Source: Streptomyces sp. NBC_01788 | GTDB taxonomy: Bacteria > Actinomycetota > Actinomycetes > Streptomycetales > Streptomycetaceae | Length of the DNA stretch: 64,000 nt | Direction: 5' to 3' | NCBI RefSeq assembly: GCF_035917575.1 | Contig: NZ_CP109090.1 | Span: 5,332,001-5,396,000, forward strand | Part shown: piece by piece, positions 1 through 9,621 of the stretch | Layout of the letters: every line of letters begins with the position of its first letter | Numbering within the stretch: position 1 is the stretch's first letter | Made by a program: the position numbers and the translations under genes | Notes under the pieces: model-generated | The model's database searches: none | Told to the model about the DNA's origin: nothing | What the model saw: the letters and a program-made list of their open reading frames with translations, nothing else

Positions 1-401
1 ATTTCGAGAGGGGGAATGTTTGTTGGATCCGGTAGTGTTAACCTCAAGTCTGCACCCGACCCCACCATGGCGAGGTGCCTCGTGTCCCCGTCCGGGACAG
101 ACATTCCTCCGGGAGCCCCCCCAAGCCGCACTGTGTGGTGTACGTCGTACCTGGGCAGTACCTCGTATGCGCACACTGAGCGGTCCGCCGGGCACGCTCC
201 GGAATCGGTGCGACCACGCCACGTGACTCAGTGACACTCGGTGCCGCTGATGGCCGAGGAAGCGCCAATCACCAGAAATCTCTTCCGCCGTTTTGGGCGG
301 ACCACCGCCCCGGCACGGTTCACCAGCAAGGACCGAAGCCGGACAGCACAACCGGTCGCCGAGCCAGACAGGCCGACGTCCGCTCCAGGGAAGGACCCTT
401 C
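1..401 (+). promoter_or_regulatory. rho upstream leader region
   Basis: No convincing gene is present. A TANNNT-type hexamer TAGTGT lies at 32-37, but no good -35 box is visible, so this promoter call is weak. Two short inverted repeats follow: CGAGG/CCTCG at 71-82 and TGTCCC/GGGACA at 83-99. The long leader would fit autogenous control of rho, which is known in other bacteria; that link is inference. Confidence 0.3.
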
Positions 402-2450
402 GTGAGCGACACCACCGATCTGATGGGCGCACGTGTCGAGGAGACCGCTGCCGCGCCCGCCACGGACGCCTCCGCGCCTGCCGGCGGTGCCGGCTCCCGG
501 CGGCGCCGCGGTACCGGCCTCGAGGGCATGGTGCTGGCCGAGCTGCAGCAGGTCGCATCCGGCCTCGGCATCAGGGGCACCGCGCGCATGCGCAAGAGCC
601 AGCTGATCGAGGTCATCAAGGAGGCGCAGGCGGGCGGGGGAGCCCCCGCCGCGAAGGCCGCGCCTGCCGCGGGGGACGCCGCAGAGACGAAGCCGAAGCG
701 CCGCAGCACCTCACGGACCCGTACGGCCGACGAGGCCGCGCCCGCGAAGAAGACGGCCGAGGCCCCCGCCGCCAAGCTCTCGAACGACGCGGAGCAGTCG
801 GGCGCGCCCGCCAAGGCCGTGGCGCAGAAGCAGATCGAGATCCCCGGCCAGCCCGCTGGGGGTGCCTCCCGCCCGAGTGAAGCCGAGCGTGGGGGAGAGG
901 ACGCTCCGTCCGAGCGCCGCCGGCGCCGGGCCACCGCCGAGGCGGGCGCCCCGGCGGGCGGTGCCGAGACCGTCGCCGCCGAGGCGAAGAGCGAGCCGAA
1001 GGCCGAGAACCAGGGCCAGCAGCAGTCGCAGGGCGACGCCGCTGACGGCGGCGAGGGCCGCCGCCGCGACCGCCGTGAGCGCGGCCGGGACCGCGACCGC
1101 CGCGGCAAGGGCGACGACCAGCAGGGCCAGGGCGGCCAGCAGCAGCGCCAGCAGGGCCAGCAGCAGAGCGGCGGCCGTCAGGACCGCCAGCAGCGGCCCG
1201 ACGAGGACGGGGACGACTTCGACGGCCGCCGGGGCCGGCGCGGCCGCTACCGCGACCGCCGTGGCCGCCGTGGCCGCGACGACGTGTCCGAGCCGCAGAT
1301 CACCGACGACGATGTCCTGATCCCGGTCGCGGGCATCCTCGACATCCTCGACAACTACGCCTTCATCCGGACGTCGGGCTACCTGCCGGGTCCCAACGAC
1401 GTGTACGTCTCCCTCGCCCAGGTCCGCAAGAACGGCCTGCGCAAGGGCGACCACGTCACCGGCGCGGTCCGCCAGCCGAAGGACGGTGAGCGCCGCGAGA
1501 AGTTCAACGCGCTGGTGCGGCTGGACTCCGTCAACGGCATGGCGCCCGAACACGGCCGTGGGCGGCCCGAGTTCAACAAGCTGACGCCGCTGTACCCGCA
1601 GGACCGGCTCCGTCTGGAGACCGACCCCGGCGTCCTGACGACCCGCATCATCGACATGGTCTCGCCCATCGGCAAGGGCCAGCGCGGTCTGATCGTGGCC
1701 CCGCCGAAGACCGGCAAGACCATGATCATGCAGGCGGTCGCCAACGCGATCACGCACAACAACCCCGAGTGCCACCTGATGGTCGTCCTCGTCGACGAGC
1801 GTCCGGAAGAGGTCACCGACATGCAGCGGTCGGTGAAGGGCGAGGTCATCTCCTCGACCTTCGACCGTCCGGCCGAGGACCACACCACGGTCGCCGAGCT
1901 CGCCATCGAGCGCGCCAAGCGTCTGGTGGAGCTGGGTCACGACGTGGTCGTGCTGCTGGACTCCATCACCCGTCTGGGTCGTGCGTACAACCTGGCGGCC
2001 CCGGCCTCCGGCCGCATCCTGTCCGGTGGTGTCGACTCGACCGCCCTGTACCCGCCGAAGCGGTTCTTCGGTGCGGCCCGCAACATCGAGGACGGCGGTT
2101 CGCTGACCATCCTCGCCACCGCCCTGGTGGACACCGGGTCCCGCATGGACGAGGTGATCTTCGAGGAGTTCAAGGGCACCGGCAACATGGAGCTCAAGCT
2201 CGACCGGAAGCTCGCCGACAAGCGCATCTTCCCGGCGGTGGACGTGGACGCGTCCGGTACCCGTAAGGAAGAGATCCTGCTCGGCAACGAGGAGCTGGCC
2301 GTCGTCTGGAAGCTGCGCCGGGTGCTGCACGCGCTCGACCAGCAGCAGGCGATCGAGCTGCTCCTCGACAAGATGAAGCAGACCAAGTCGAACATCGAGT
2401 TCCTGATGCAGATCCAGAAGACCACGCCGACTCCCGGCAACGGCGACTGA
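402..2450 (+). CDS. rho: Transcription termination factor Rho
   Basis: Hexameric RNA-dependent helicase/ATPase that ends transcription at Rho-dependent sites. The 682-residue protein starts at GTG 402, behind an AGGGAAGG ribosome-binding site and at the conserved [11 protein letters not shown]-terminus. In order it has a Rho N-terminal helical domain (about 45-90), a long Arg/Gln/Gly/Ala-rich disordered insert (about 95-300) typical of high-GC actinobacteria, a cold-shock-type RNA-binding domain (from about 305), and the RecA-like motor. The motor carries Walker A PPKTGKT (434-440) and a Walker B strand ending [13 protein letters not shown] (from 514). E. coli Rho is about 420 residues; the excess is the insert. 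Part of the insert (856-897) looks like a dispersed palindromic repeat read in frame. A strong hairpin terminator follows. Confidence 0.97.
   Translation: MSDTTDLMGARVEETAAAPATDASAPAGGAGSRRRRGTGLEGMVLAELQQVASGLGIRGTARMRKSQLIEVIKEAQAGGGAPAAKAAPAAGDAAETKPKRRSTSRTRTADEAAPAKKTAEAPAAKLSNDAEQSGAPAKAVAQKQIEIPGQPAGGASRPSEAERGGEDAPSERRRRRATAEAGAPAGGAETVAAEAKSEPKAENQGQQQSQGDAADGGEGRRRDRRERGRDRDRRGKGDDQQGQGGQQQRQQGQQQSGGRQDRQQRPDEDGDDFDGRRGRRGRYRDRRGRRGRDDVSEPQITDDDVLIPVAGILDILDNYAFIRTSGYLPGPNDVYVSLAQVRKNGLRKGDHVTGAVRQPKDGERREKFNALVRLDSVNGMAPEHGRGRPEFNKLTPLYPQDRLRLETDPGVLTTRIIDMVSPIGKGQRGLIVAPPKTGKTMIMQAVANAITHNNPECHLMVVLVDERPEEVTDMQRSVKGEVISSTFDRPAEDHTTVAELAIERAKRLVELGHDVVVLLDSITRLGRAYNLAAPASGRILSGGVDSTALYPPKRFFGAARNIEDGGSLTILATALVDTGSRMDEVIFEEFKGTGNMELKLDRKLADKRIFPAVDVDASGTRKEEILLGNEELAVVWKLRRVLHALDQQQAIELLLDKMKQTKSNIEFLMQIQKTTPTPGNGD
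856..897. repeat. Repeat-like palindromic segment inside rho
   Basis: A 42-bp stretch has a GGGGG run, then CTCCC (866-870) and GGGAG (893-897) flanking an interior with GAGTGAAGCCGAG. From memory it resembles the short elements of form GGGGGTNCCTCCC...GGGGGAG scattered in Streptomyces genomes. Here it is read in frame as [14 protein letters not shown] within the disordered insert of Rho, so it adds residues without breaking the gene. Confidence 0.4.
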
Positions 2451-2520
2451 TTGTTCGGCCGCCGAGCAAGCCGGTAAGCCGGTAAGCCGCTGAGCCCGGC
2501 AAGACGCAAGAAGCGAAGAA

Positions 2521-2553
2521 GAAGGCCGCTCCCTGTTCCAGGGGGCGGCCTTC
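2521..2553 (+). terminator. rho terminator hairpin
   Basis: Inverted repeat with 15-bp arms (2521-2535 and 2539-2553), one G:T pair and a TTC loop, 70 bp after the rho stop. Its arms begin GAAGGCC and end GGCCTTC. No U-tract follows, as is common in Streptomyces. Confidence 0.8.
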
Positions 2554-2559
2554 CGCTGT

Positions 2560-2593
2560 CTGCGGGCCGTACGAGCGCTGCGGGCCGTACGAG
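2560..2593. repeat. Short direct repeat in the rho-LCP spacer
   Basis: CTGCGGGCCGTACGAG occurs twice, at 2560-2575 and 2578-2593. It lies in the 422-bp spacer 2451-2872, which otherwise holds the rho terminator, an AGCCGGTA duplication near 2470, and presumably the promoter of the LCP gene. I see nothing else there. Confidence 0.6.
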
Positions 2594-2872
2594 ACCTTCA
2601 CCACAGGCGCCGCGTTCCGCGCCGGCTCTCCACGGCGCCGTCCGGCCCGGCGTCACCACAGGTGAGCGGGGTTACCAAGGGGTACACAGCTATGCAAGGT
2701 GCCTATGTCCGCATGTGGCGGACCCGGAGTGTTGTGCAACCCTTTCCCGAATTCCCCCGTCTGACCGGACGAGCGACGATAGTGCGGTACGGGTCTCATG
2801 ACCGAGAACAGACCGGAGCCCGACCCTGACCGCAGGGGGTAACCGACCGCAGACACGAGAGCCGAGGAGCGC

Positions 2873-4012
2873 ATGCCTGCCGACAGCACGCGAGGACCGG
2901 GCATACCAGGGGAGCCCGGCGACACCGGGCCACGCCGCCGAGGCAAGGGCCGCCGTCGCAAGCCCCCCACCGGGCGGCGCAGGGCCCTGACGGCCCTGGC
3001 CCTGACCGCCGCGGGCATCGTCGTGCTCGGCGGCGCGGGGGCCGGCTTCCTCTACTTCAAGCTCAACGGCAATCTCAGGACGATCGACATCAACCAGGCC
3101 CTCGGCGGCGACCGGCCCACCAAGGCCGACAACGGCTCCGAGAACATCCTGGTCCTCGGCTCCGACTCCCGTGCCGGCGGCAACAGGAAACTCGGCGGCG
3201 GCACCGACGACGGCAGCGCCCGCTCCGACACGGCGATGATCGTGCACGTGTACGAGGGCCACAAGAAGGCCGGCGTGGTCTCCATACCGCGCGACACCCT
3301 GGTCGACCGCCCCGAGTGCACCGACGCCAAGGGCGGCACGCACCCTGCGGCACACAACGCGATGTTCAACGAGTCGTACTCCGCCGGTGGCGCCGCCTGC
3401 GCGGTGAAGACCGTCGAGTCGATGACGGGCCTGCGGATGGACCACTACCTGGAGGTCGACTTCAGCGGCTTCCAAAAGCTCATCGACGAACTCGGCGGGG
3501 TCCAGGTCACCACGACGAGGAACATCGACGACCCGAACAGCCACCTCGACCTCAAGGCCGGCACCCACACCCTCGACGGACAGCAGGCCCTCGGCCTGGT
3601 CCGCACCCGGCACGGCGTCGGCGACGGGTCCGACCTCGGCCGCATCCAGCTCCAGCAGGCCTTCGTCAGGGCCCTGGCCGACCAGGTCAAGCACATCGGC
3701 GTGCTCAGCAATCCCAAGAAGCTCTACGACCTCGCCGACACCGCGACCAAGACCGTCACCGCCGACTCCGACCTCGGCTCGGTCAACTCCCTGATCGCCT
3801 TCGCCGACGGCCTGAAGGGCATCAGCTCCTCGCACATGAACATGGTCACGATGCCGGTCCAGTACGACCCGGCCAACCCCAACCGCGTCCTCGTCGACAA
3901 GGCCAAGGCCCAGCAGATCTGGACCGCCCTGAGGAACGACCGCCCCATCCCCAAGTCGGCCACCAAGGGCACGGCCACCGGCAAGGCAGGCGGAGTGGTG
4001 AGCGCCCCCTAG
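2873..4012 (+). CDS. LytR-CpsA-Psr (LCP) family envelope protein
   Basis: LCP enzymes attach polyprenyl-linked glycopolymers such as teichoic or teichuronic acids to peptidoglycan outside the membrane. The 379-residue protein starts at ATG 2873 after GAGGAG. It has a basic, proline-rich cytoplasmic N-terminus, one transmembrane helix (about 39-62), then an extracellular LCP domain with [29 protein letters not shown] and a C-terminal GLVRTRHG...DLGRIQLQQ block. These contain the conserved Arg and Asp residues that bind lipid pyrophosphate. The gene is a single unit between rho and rpmE. The WecA/TagO-like enzyme at 9622 could make the lipid-linked precursor, but that partnership is inference. 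Confidence 0.9.
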   Translation: MPADSTRGPGIPGEPGDTGPRRRGKGRRRKPPTGRRRALTALALTAAGIVVLGGAGAGFLYFKLNGNLRTIDINQALGGDRPTKADNGSENILVLGSDSRAGGNRKLGGGTDDGSARSDTAMIVHVYEGHKKAGVVSIPRDTLVDRPECTDAKGGTHPAAHNAMFNESYSAGGAACAVKTVESMTGLRMDHYLEVDFSGFQKLIDELGGVQVTTTRNIDDPNSHLDLKAGTHTLDGQQALGLVRTRHGVGDGSDLGRIQLQQAFVRALADQVKHIGVLSNPKKLYDLADTATKTVTADSDLGSVNSLIAFADGLKGISSSHMNMVTMPVQYDPANPNRVLVDKAKAQQIWTALRNDRPIPKSATKGTATGKAGGVVSAP

Positions 4013-4160
4013 AGGCACAGGGACCCGCGGGGAATACCCGACCCCACCCCCCGGTTTGGGTGAATGGCCCCAGTCCTGGCAGACTGGTACGTCGGCTCCG
4101 GTTCACGCTCCGCATTCCGCGGCTGCGACCCGGCGCCCTCCCGGAACTCTAGGAGACACC

Positions 4161-4385
4161 TTGAAGCGCGACATCCACCCCGCGTACGTCGAGACGCAGG
4201 TCAGCTGCACCTGCGGCGCGTCGTTCACCACCCGTAGCACGATCGAGTCCGGCACCGTCCGGGCCGAGGTCTGCTCCGAGTGCCACCCGTTCTACACGGG
4301 CAAGCAGAAGATCCTCGACACCGGTGGCCGTGTGGCCCGCTTCGAGGCCCGCTTCGGCAAGGCTGCCGCCGGCTCCAAGAAGTAG
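4161..4385 (+). CDS. rpmE: 50S ribosomal protein L31 (zinc-binding form)
   Basis: Ribosomal protein L31, 74 residues, on the large subunit near the central protuberance. TTG 4161 is the likely start: AGGAGA sits just upstream and MKRDIHP is the family N-terminus; the upstream in-frame ATG would add an unrelated leader. Four cysteines (C16, C18, C38, C41) form the zinc site, so this is the C+ paralogue rather than the zinc-independent C- form that Streptomyces makes under zinc starvation. A terminator follows at 4398-4450, before prfA. Confidence 0.95.
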   Translation: MKRDIHPAYVETQVSCTCGASFTTRSTIESGTVRAEVCSECHPFYTGKQKILDTGGRVARFEARFGKAAAGSKK

Positions 4386-4397
4386 CGAGCCCCTTTT

Positions 4398-4450
4398 CGC
4401 CGGTCCACGGCCGTGCCCCCGCCTCGGGGTACGCCGGGACCGGCGTTTTT
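4398..4450 (+). terminator. rpmE intrinsic terminator
   Basis: Perfect 9-bp arms CGCCGGTCC (4398-4406) and GGACCGGCG (4437-4445) enclose a smaller CCCCG/CGGGG hairpin. TTTTT follows at 4446-4450. It is one of the few classical U-tract terminators in this window. Confidence 0.85.
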
Positions 4451-4502
4451 GGTCGCCCGCCTTCCCCCACCCCAGCAGTACAGGCAGTACAGGAGCCGAA
4501 AG

Positions 4503-5570
<1,068 letters not shown>

Positions 5571-5623
5571 GACACGTACGCACGCGGCGCGTGCGCATGT
5601 ACGAGCACCAACGGAGGACCAGC

Positions 5624-6505
5624 GTGCAGCAAGAATCCGGGGGGCGGCCCCCGAGTCCCCGCAGCGTGCTGCTCGCGGAGGTGGCGCAGGCCACCCAGCG
5701 GCTGGCCGACGCGGGCGTGGACTCGCCGCGCACCGACGCGGAGGAGCTCGCCGCGTTCGTGCACGGCGTCAAGCGGGGCCAGCTGCACACCGTGAAGGAC
5801 GCCGACTTCGACGCCCGCTACTGGGAGGTCATCGCCCGGCGCGAGCAGCGTGAGCCGCTCCAGCACATCACCGGGCGTGCCTACTTCCGGTATCTGGAAC
5901 TCCAGGTCGGGCCAGGGGTGTTCGTGCCCCGGCCGGAGACCGAGTCCGTGGTGGGCTGGGCCATAGACGCCGTACGGGCCATGGACGTGGTCGAGCCGTG
6001 CATCGTCGACCTGTGCACCGGCTCGGGGGCCATCGCGCTCGCCCTCGCCCAGGAGGTGCCGCGCTCGCGTGTGCACGCCGTGGAGCTGAGCGACGACGCG
6101 CTGAAGTGGACCCGCAAGAACACGGAGGGGTCCCGGGTCGACCTGCGCCAGGGCGACGCCCGGACGGCCTTCCCCGACCTCGACGGCCAGGTCGACCTCG
6201 TCATCTCCAACCCGCCGTACATCCCGCTCACCGAATGGGAGTACGTCGCCCCCGAGGCCCGCGACTACGACCCGGAACTGGCGTTGTTCTCCGGGGAGGA
6301 CGGCCTCGACCTGATCCGCGGCATCGAGCGCACCGCGCACCGGCTGCTGCGGCCCGGCGGAGTCGTCGTCGTGGAGCACGCCGACACCCAGGGGGGACAG
6401 GTGCCGTGGATCTTCACCGAGGAGCGGGGCTGGGCCGACGCCGCCGACCATCCCGACCTCAACAACCGGCCGCGGTTCGCCACCGCCCGCAAGGCGCTGC
6501 CGTGA
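5624..6505 (+). CDS. prmC: Release factor glutamine N5-methyltransferase
   Basis: SAM-dependent enzyme that methylates the glutamine of the GGQ motif in RF1/RF2. The 293-residue protein has a helical N-terminal substrate domain, then a Rossmann fold with the SAM loop DLCTGSGAIALALA and the catalytic NPPY motif (VISNPPYIPL). FVPRPETE before the SAM domain is typical of the family. GTG 5624 is preferred because GGAGG lies six bases upstream; ATG 5597 is a weaker alternative. It probably forms an operon with prfA and the Sua5 and phosphatase-like genes. Confidence 0.93.
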   Translation: MQQESGGRPPSPRSVLLAEVAQATQRLADAGVDSPRTDAEELAAFVHGVKRGQLHTVKDADFDARYWEVIARREQREPLQHITGRAYFRYLELQVGPGVFVPRPETESVVGWAIDAVRAMDVVEPCIVDLCTGSGAIALALAQEVPRSRVHAVELSDDALKWTRKNTEGSRVDLRQGDARTAFPDLDGQVDLVISNPPYIPLTEWEYVAPEARDYDPELALFSGEDGLDLIRGIERTAHRLLRPGGVVVVEHADTQGGQVPWIFTEERGWADAADHPDLNNRPRFATARKALP

Positions 6506-6555
6506 CCCTCATCAGGACGTCCGACCAGCAGTACGTGTACGAGGAGGCCCGCTGA
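6502..6555 (+). CDS. Possible 17-residue coupled small ORF
   Basis: A GTG at 6502 overlaps the prmC stop (GTGA) and opens a 17-codon frame beginning VTLIRTSDQQYVY. It ends just before the start of the Sua5 gene, and the Sua5 ribosome-binding site (GAGGAGG, 6541-6547) lies inside it. It could simply keep ribosomes moving into the next gene. Only the geometry supports it. Confidence 0.2.
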   Translation: MTLIRTSDQQYVYEEAR

Positions 6556-6557
6556 CA

Positions 6558-7205
6558 ATGGCACGGCGATACGACACCAACGACGCCACCGACCGCGTGA
6601 CCGGTCTGCGCGAGGCCGCGTCCGCCGTCCGCCGGGGCGAGCTCGTGGTGCTGCCCACCGACACCGTCTACGGCATCGGCGCCGACGCGTTCTCCTCCGA
6701 GGGCGTGGCCGACCTGCTCGCCGCGAAGGGCCGGGGCCGCAACATGCCGACCCCCGTGCTCATCGGCTCCCCGAACACGCTGCACGGGCTGGTCACGGAC
6801 TTCTCCGAGATGGCCTGGGAACTCGTGGACGCCTTCTGGCCTGGCGCGCTGACGCTGGTCGCCCGGCACCAGCCGTCCCTCCAGTGGGACCTCGGGGACA
6901 CCCGGGGCACGGTCGCCGTGCGGATGCCGCTGCACCCGGTCGCCATCGAGCTGCTCACGGAGGTCGGCCCGATGGCCGTGTCGTCGGCGAACCTGACCGG
7001 CCACCCGGCGCCGGAGACCTGCGACGCCGCGCAGGAGATGCTCGGCGACTCCGTCTCCGTCTACCTCGACGGCGGCCCGACCCCCGGCAACGTCCCGTCC
7101 TCCATCGTCGACGTCAGCCGCAAGGTGCCCGTGCTGCTGCGTGAGGGCGCCCTGTCGCCGGAGGAGCTGCGCAAGGTGGTACCCGACCTCGAGGTGGCGA
7201 ATTGA
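6558..7205 (+). CDS. Sua5/YciO/YrdC-type L-threonylcarbamoyladenylate synthase
   Basis: Makes threonylcarbamoyl-AMP from threonine, bicarbonate and ATP, the first step of the t6A37 tRNA modification. The 215-residue protein is a single TsaC-like domain without the extra C-terminal Sua5 domain. Visible signatures are VVLPTDTVYGIGADAF near the N-terminus, the KGRGRNMPTPVLIGSP nucleotide-site segment, and SSANLTGHPAP toward the C-terminus. ATG 6558 has GAGGAGG ten bases upstream. The stop overlaps the TTG start of the next gene, indicating translational coupling. Confidence 0.9.
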   Translation: MARRYDTNDATDRVTGLREAASAVRRGELVVLPTDTVYGIGADAFSSEGVADLLAAKGRGRNMPTPVLIGSPNTLHGLVTDFSEMAWELVDAFWPGALTLVARHQPSLQWDLGDTRGTVAVRMPLHPVAIELLTEVGPMAVSSANLTGHPAPETCDAAQEMLGDSVSVYLDGGPTPGNVPSSIVDVSRKVPVLLREGALSPEELRKVVPDLEVAN

Positions 7206-7834
7206 CGGCCCCTGACGCGGGGCGTGGCATAGGCGACACCTTCCGCATCCTGCACGTCAGCACAGGGAACGTGTGCCGTTCGCCCATCACCGAGCGGCTG
7301 ACCCGGCACTTCGTGGCGGACCGGCTCGGGGATCCGCAGGGCGGCGGGCTGATCGTGGAGAGCGCGGGCACCTGGGGTCACGAGGGCGCGCCGATGGAGG
7401 CCAACGCGGAGACCGTGCTGGCCGACTTCGGCGCGGACGCCTCCGGCTTCACCGGCCGGGAACTGCTGGACGAGCACGTGATCCGGGCCGACCTGGTGCT
7501 CACCGCGACCCTCGACCACCGCGCCCAGGTCATCTCCATGGGCCACTCGGCCGGGCTGCGCACCTTCACCCTCAAGGAGTTCACCCGCCTGGTGAAGGCG
7601 ATAGATCCGGCCACACTGCCGCCGCTGGAGGAGGGCGTGGTCGAACGTGCCCGCGCCCTGGTCCGCGCCGCCGCCGCTCTACGCGGGTGGCTCCTGGCCC
7701 CCACCGCCGAGGCCGACGAGGTCTACGACCCCTACGGCGCCCCCCTGACGTTCTTCCGTTCCGTGGGCGACGAGATACACCAGGCCCTGGACCCGGTGGT
7801 GACGGCCCTGACGGGCGTACGGGCGCGCGCCTGA
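7202..7834 (+). CDS. LMW protein-tyrosine-phosphatase-like protein lacking the catalytic cysteine
   Basis: A 210-residue member of the low-molecular-weight tyrosine phosphatase fold. The family active site is C-X5-R near the N-terminus. Here the loop reads S20-T-G-N-V-C25-R26 (HVSTGNVCRSP), so serine (codon AGC) replaces the nucleophile, while the second cysteine, the arginine and the distal DPYG acid motif are kept. It is therefore probably not a classical phosphatase; a phosphate-binding regulator or altered activity is possible. TTG 7202 overlaps the Sua5 stop. An alternative start further in would not change the loop. The fold is clear; the function is open. Confidence 0.8.
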   Translation: MTAPDAGRGIGDTFRILHVSTGNVCRSPITERLTRHFVADRLGDPQGGGLIVESAGTWGHEGAPMEANAETVLADFGADASGFTGRELLDEHVIRADLVLTATLDHRAQVISMGHSAGLRTFTLKEFTRLVKAIDPATLPPLEEGVVERARALVRAAAALRGWLLAPTAEADEVYDPYGAPLTFFRSVGDEIHQALDPVVTALTGVRARA

Positions 7835-8243
7835 CCCACCGCGGGCGTATGGCGGGCAGAGGGCTCCTGGGGGCCCGTGCCCCGGCCGGAAAGGCCGGAG
7901 ATGTCCTGGGGGCGGCGTGTGGGCCCCGCTGAAGCCCCGCAGGGCCTCGGCAGGCCGGAGCCCGGCAGGAGCGTTCCGGCGGGGCCGGTGGGCCCCGGCT
8001 GGAGGCTCGTAGAGGGGCGGCCGGGTGTACCGGGGCCCGTGGACGCTCCGTCGCTCATCGCGGCCTTCCCGGGCCCCGCACAGCACGTCCGCCCGGGCCC
8101 CCGCACAGGCCCGTCCGTCCGGACCCCGGGAACGTGACCGCAGGGGCCCGTGGGCATTGCCGTGACGGCCCAATGGGCCGCGCGAGGCGGGGCTCACGGG
8201 CCTACATTGGACGTACGTCAACGTCGACCGTCCGGAGCGCCAC
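7835..8243 (+). other. 409-bp spacer with a terminator-like hairpin and weak promoter
   Basis: No supported gene. A hairpin CCGGCC-GGAAA-GGCCGG (7882-7898) lies 48 bp after the phosphatase-like gene and may end that operon. A TACATT hexamer at 8203-8208, 35 bp before the SHMT start, could be a -10 box, but no matching -35 is visible. Confidence 0.4.
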
Positions 8244-9482
8244 ATGTCGGTCATCCCCGTTCTCGAGGCCGATCTCCTGCGCCGGCAGGACCCCGAGCTG
8301 GCCGATGTGCTGCTGGGGGAGCTGGACCGGCAGTCGACGACGCTCCAGTTGACCGCGGCGGAGAACTTCACCTCACCCGCGGTGCTGGCCACGCTCGGCT
8401 CGGTGCTTGCGAACAAGTACGCCGAGGGCTATCCGGGCGCCCGGCACCACGGCGGCTGCGAGTTCGTGGACGCCGCCGAACGCCTCGCCGTGGCGCGGGC
8501 CAAGGCCCTGTTCGGCGCCGAACACGCCAACGTGCAGGCCCATTCGGGCTCGTCCGCGGTGCTCGCCGCCTACGCCGCGCTGCTGCGGCCCGGCGACACC
8601 GTGCTTGCCCTCGGCCTGCCCTACGGCGGGCACCTCACGCACGGCTCGCCCGCGAACTTCTCCGGCCGCTGGTTCGACTTCGTCGGCTACGGCGTCGACG
8701 CCGAGACCGGGCTCATCGACCACCAGCAGGTGCGCACGCTCGCCCACGCGCACCGGCCCAAGGCGATCGTGTGCGGTTCCATCGCCTACCCGCGCCACAT
8801 CGACTACGCCTTCTTCCGCGCGGTCGCCGACGAGGTCGGCGCCTATCTGATCGCCGACGCGGCCCACCCCATCGGACTCGTCGCCGGCAGGGCGGCGCCC
8901 AGCCCCGTGCCGTACGCCGACGTGGTGTGCGCCACCACCCACAAGGTGCTGCGCGGACCGCGCGGCGGGATGATCCTGTGCGGGAGCGAGCTGGCCGAGC
9001 GCGTCGACCGCGCCGTGTTCCCGTTCACCCAGGGCGGCGCCCAGATGCACACCATCGCCGCCAAGGCCGTCGCGTTCGGCGAGGCCGCGACCCCGGCCTT
9101 CGCCGCCTACGCCCACCAGGTCGTCGCCAACGCGCGGGTGCTCGCCGCCCGGCTGGCCGCGGAAGGCCTGATTGTCACCACCGGCGGCACGGACACCCAC
9201 CTGATCACCGTGGATCCGGCGCCGCTCGGCATCGAGGGCCGTGCCGCCCGCGGGCGGCTGGCCGCCGCCGGTATCGTCCTCGACTGCTGCGCGCTGCCGC
9301 ACGCCGACGGCCGCGGGCTGCGCCTGGGCACCGCCGCGGTGACCACCCAGGGCATGGGCCAGCAGGAGATGGAGTGGATAGCCGTCCTGTTCGGCAAGGT
9401 GCTGCGCGGCGAGGCCGACGGGGCGAGCGCGCGGGAGGACGTGCGCGAACTCACAGGCCGGTTTCCGCCGTATCCCGGCTGA
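8244..9482 (+). CDS. Serine hydroxymethyltransferase-family PLP enzyme (diverged paralogue)
   Basis: SHMT converts serine and tetrahydrofolate to glycine and methylene-tetrahydrofolate. This 412-residue protein has the PLP lysine (CATTHKVLRGPRGG), the cofactor aspartate/histidine segment (IADAAHPIGLVAG) and the folate-site glutamate in NKYAEGYPG. It departs from normal GlyA at the neighbouring pair: canonical RYYGGCE reads RHHGGCE, replacing two active-site tyrosines (E. coli Y64/Y65) with histidines. The aspartate loop is also unusual: DAAHPIG instead of DMAHIAG. Streptomyces genomes usually carry other standard glyA genes, so this copy may use another amino acid or aldehyde. Start ATG 8244 follows CGGAG. 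Confidence 0.85.
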   Translation: MSVIPVLEADLLRRQDPELADVLLGELDRQSTTLQLTAAENFTSPAVLATLGSVLANKYAEGYPGARHHGGCEFVDAAERLAVARAKALFGAEHANVQAHSGSSAVLAAYAALLRPGDTVLALGLPYGGHLTHGSPANFSGRWFDFVGYGVDAETGLIDHQQVRTLAHAHRPKAIVCGSIAYPRHIDYAFFRAVADEVGAYLIADAAHPIGLVAGRAAPSPVPYADVVCATTHKVLRGPRGGMILCGSELAERVDRAVFPFTQGGAQMHTIAAKAVAFGEAATPAFAAYAHQVVANARVLAARLAAEGLIVTTGGTDTHLITVDPAPLGIEGRAARGRLAAAGIVLDCCALPHADGRGLRLGTAAVTTQGMGQQEMEWIAVLFGKVLRGEADGASAREDVRELTGRFPPYPG

Positions 9483-9621
9483 GACGGGGTAGCCGAACGG
9501 CCGTACAAACCCGTACACAGCCACACGTGCAACCATCGTCGCTACCCGGAAGTCCCCATACATATGCCTGCGTCGCTAGGGTGTGGGGCTGAGAAGGCCA
9601 GCGAGACCTGTGGGGAAGCCC

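Noticed and set aside
7877..8137. An 86-codon plus-strand frame in the spacer before the SHMT gene
   Set aside because: Pro/Gly/Arg-rich translation without a ribosome-binding site; consistent with random high-GC sequence.
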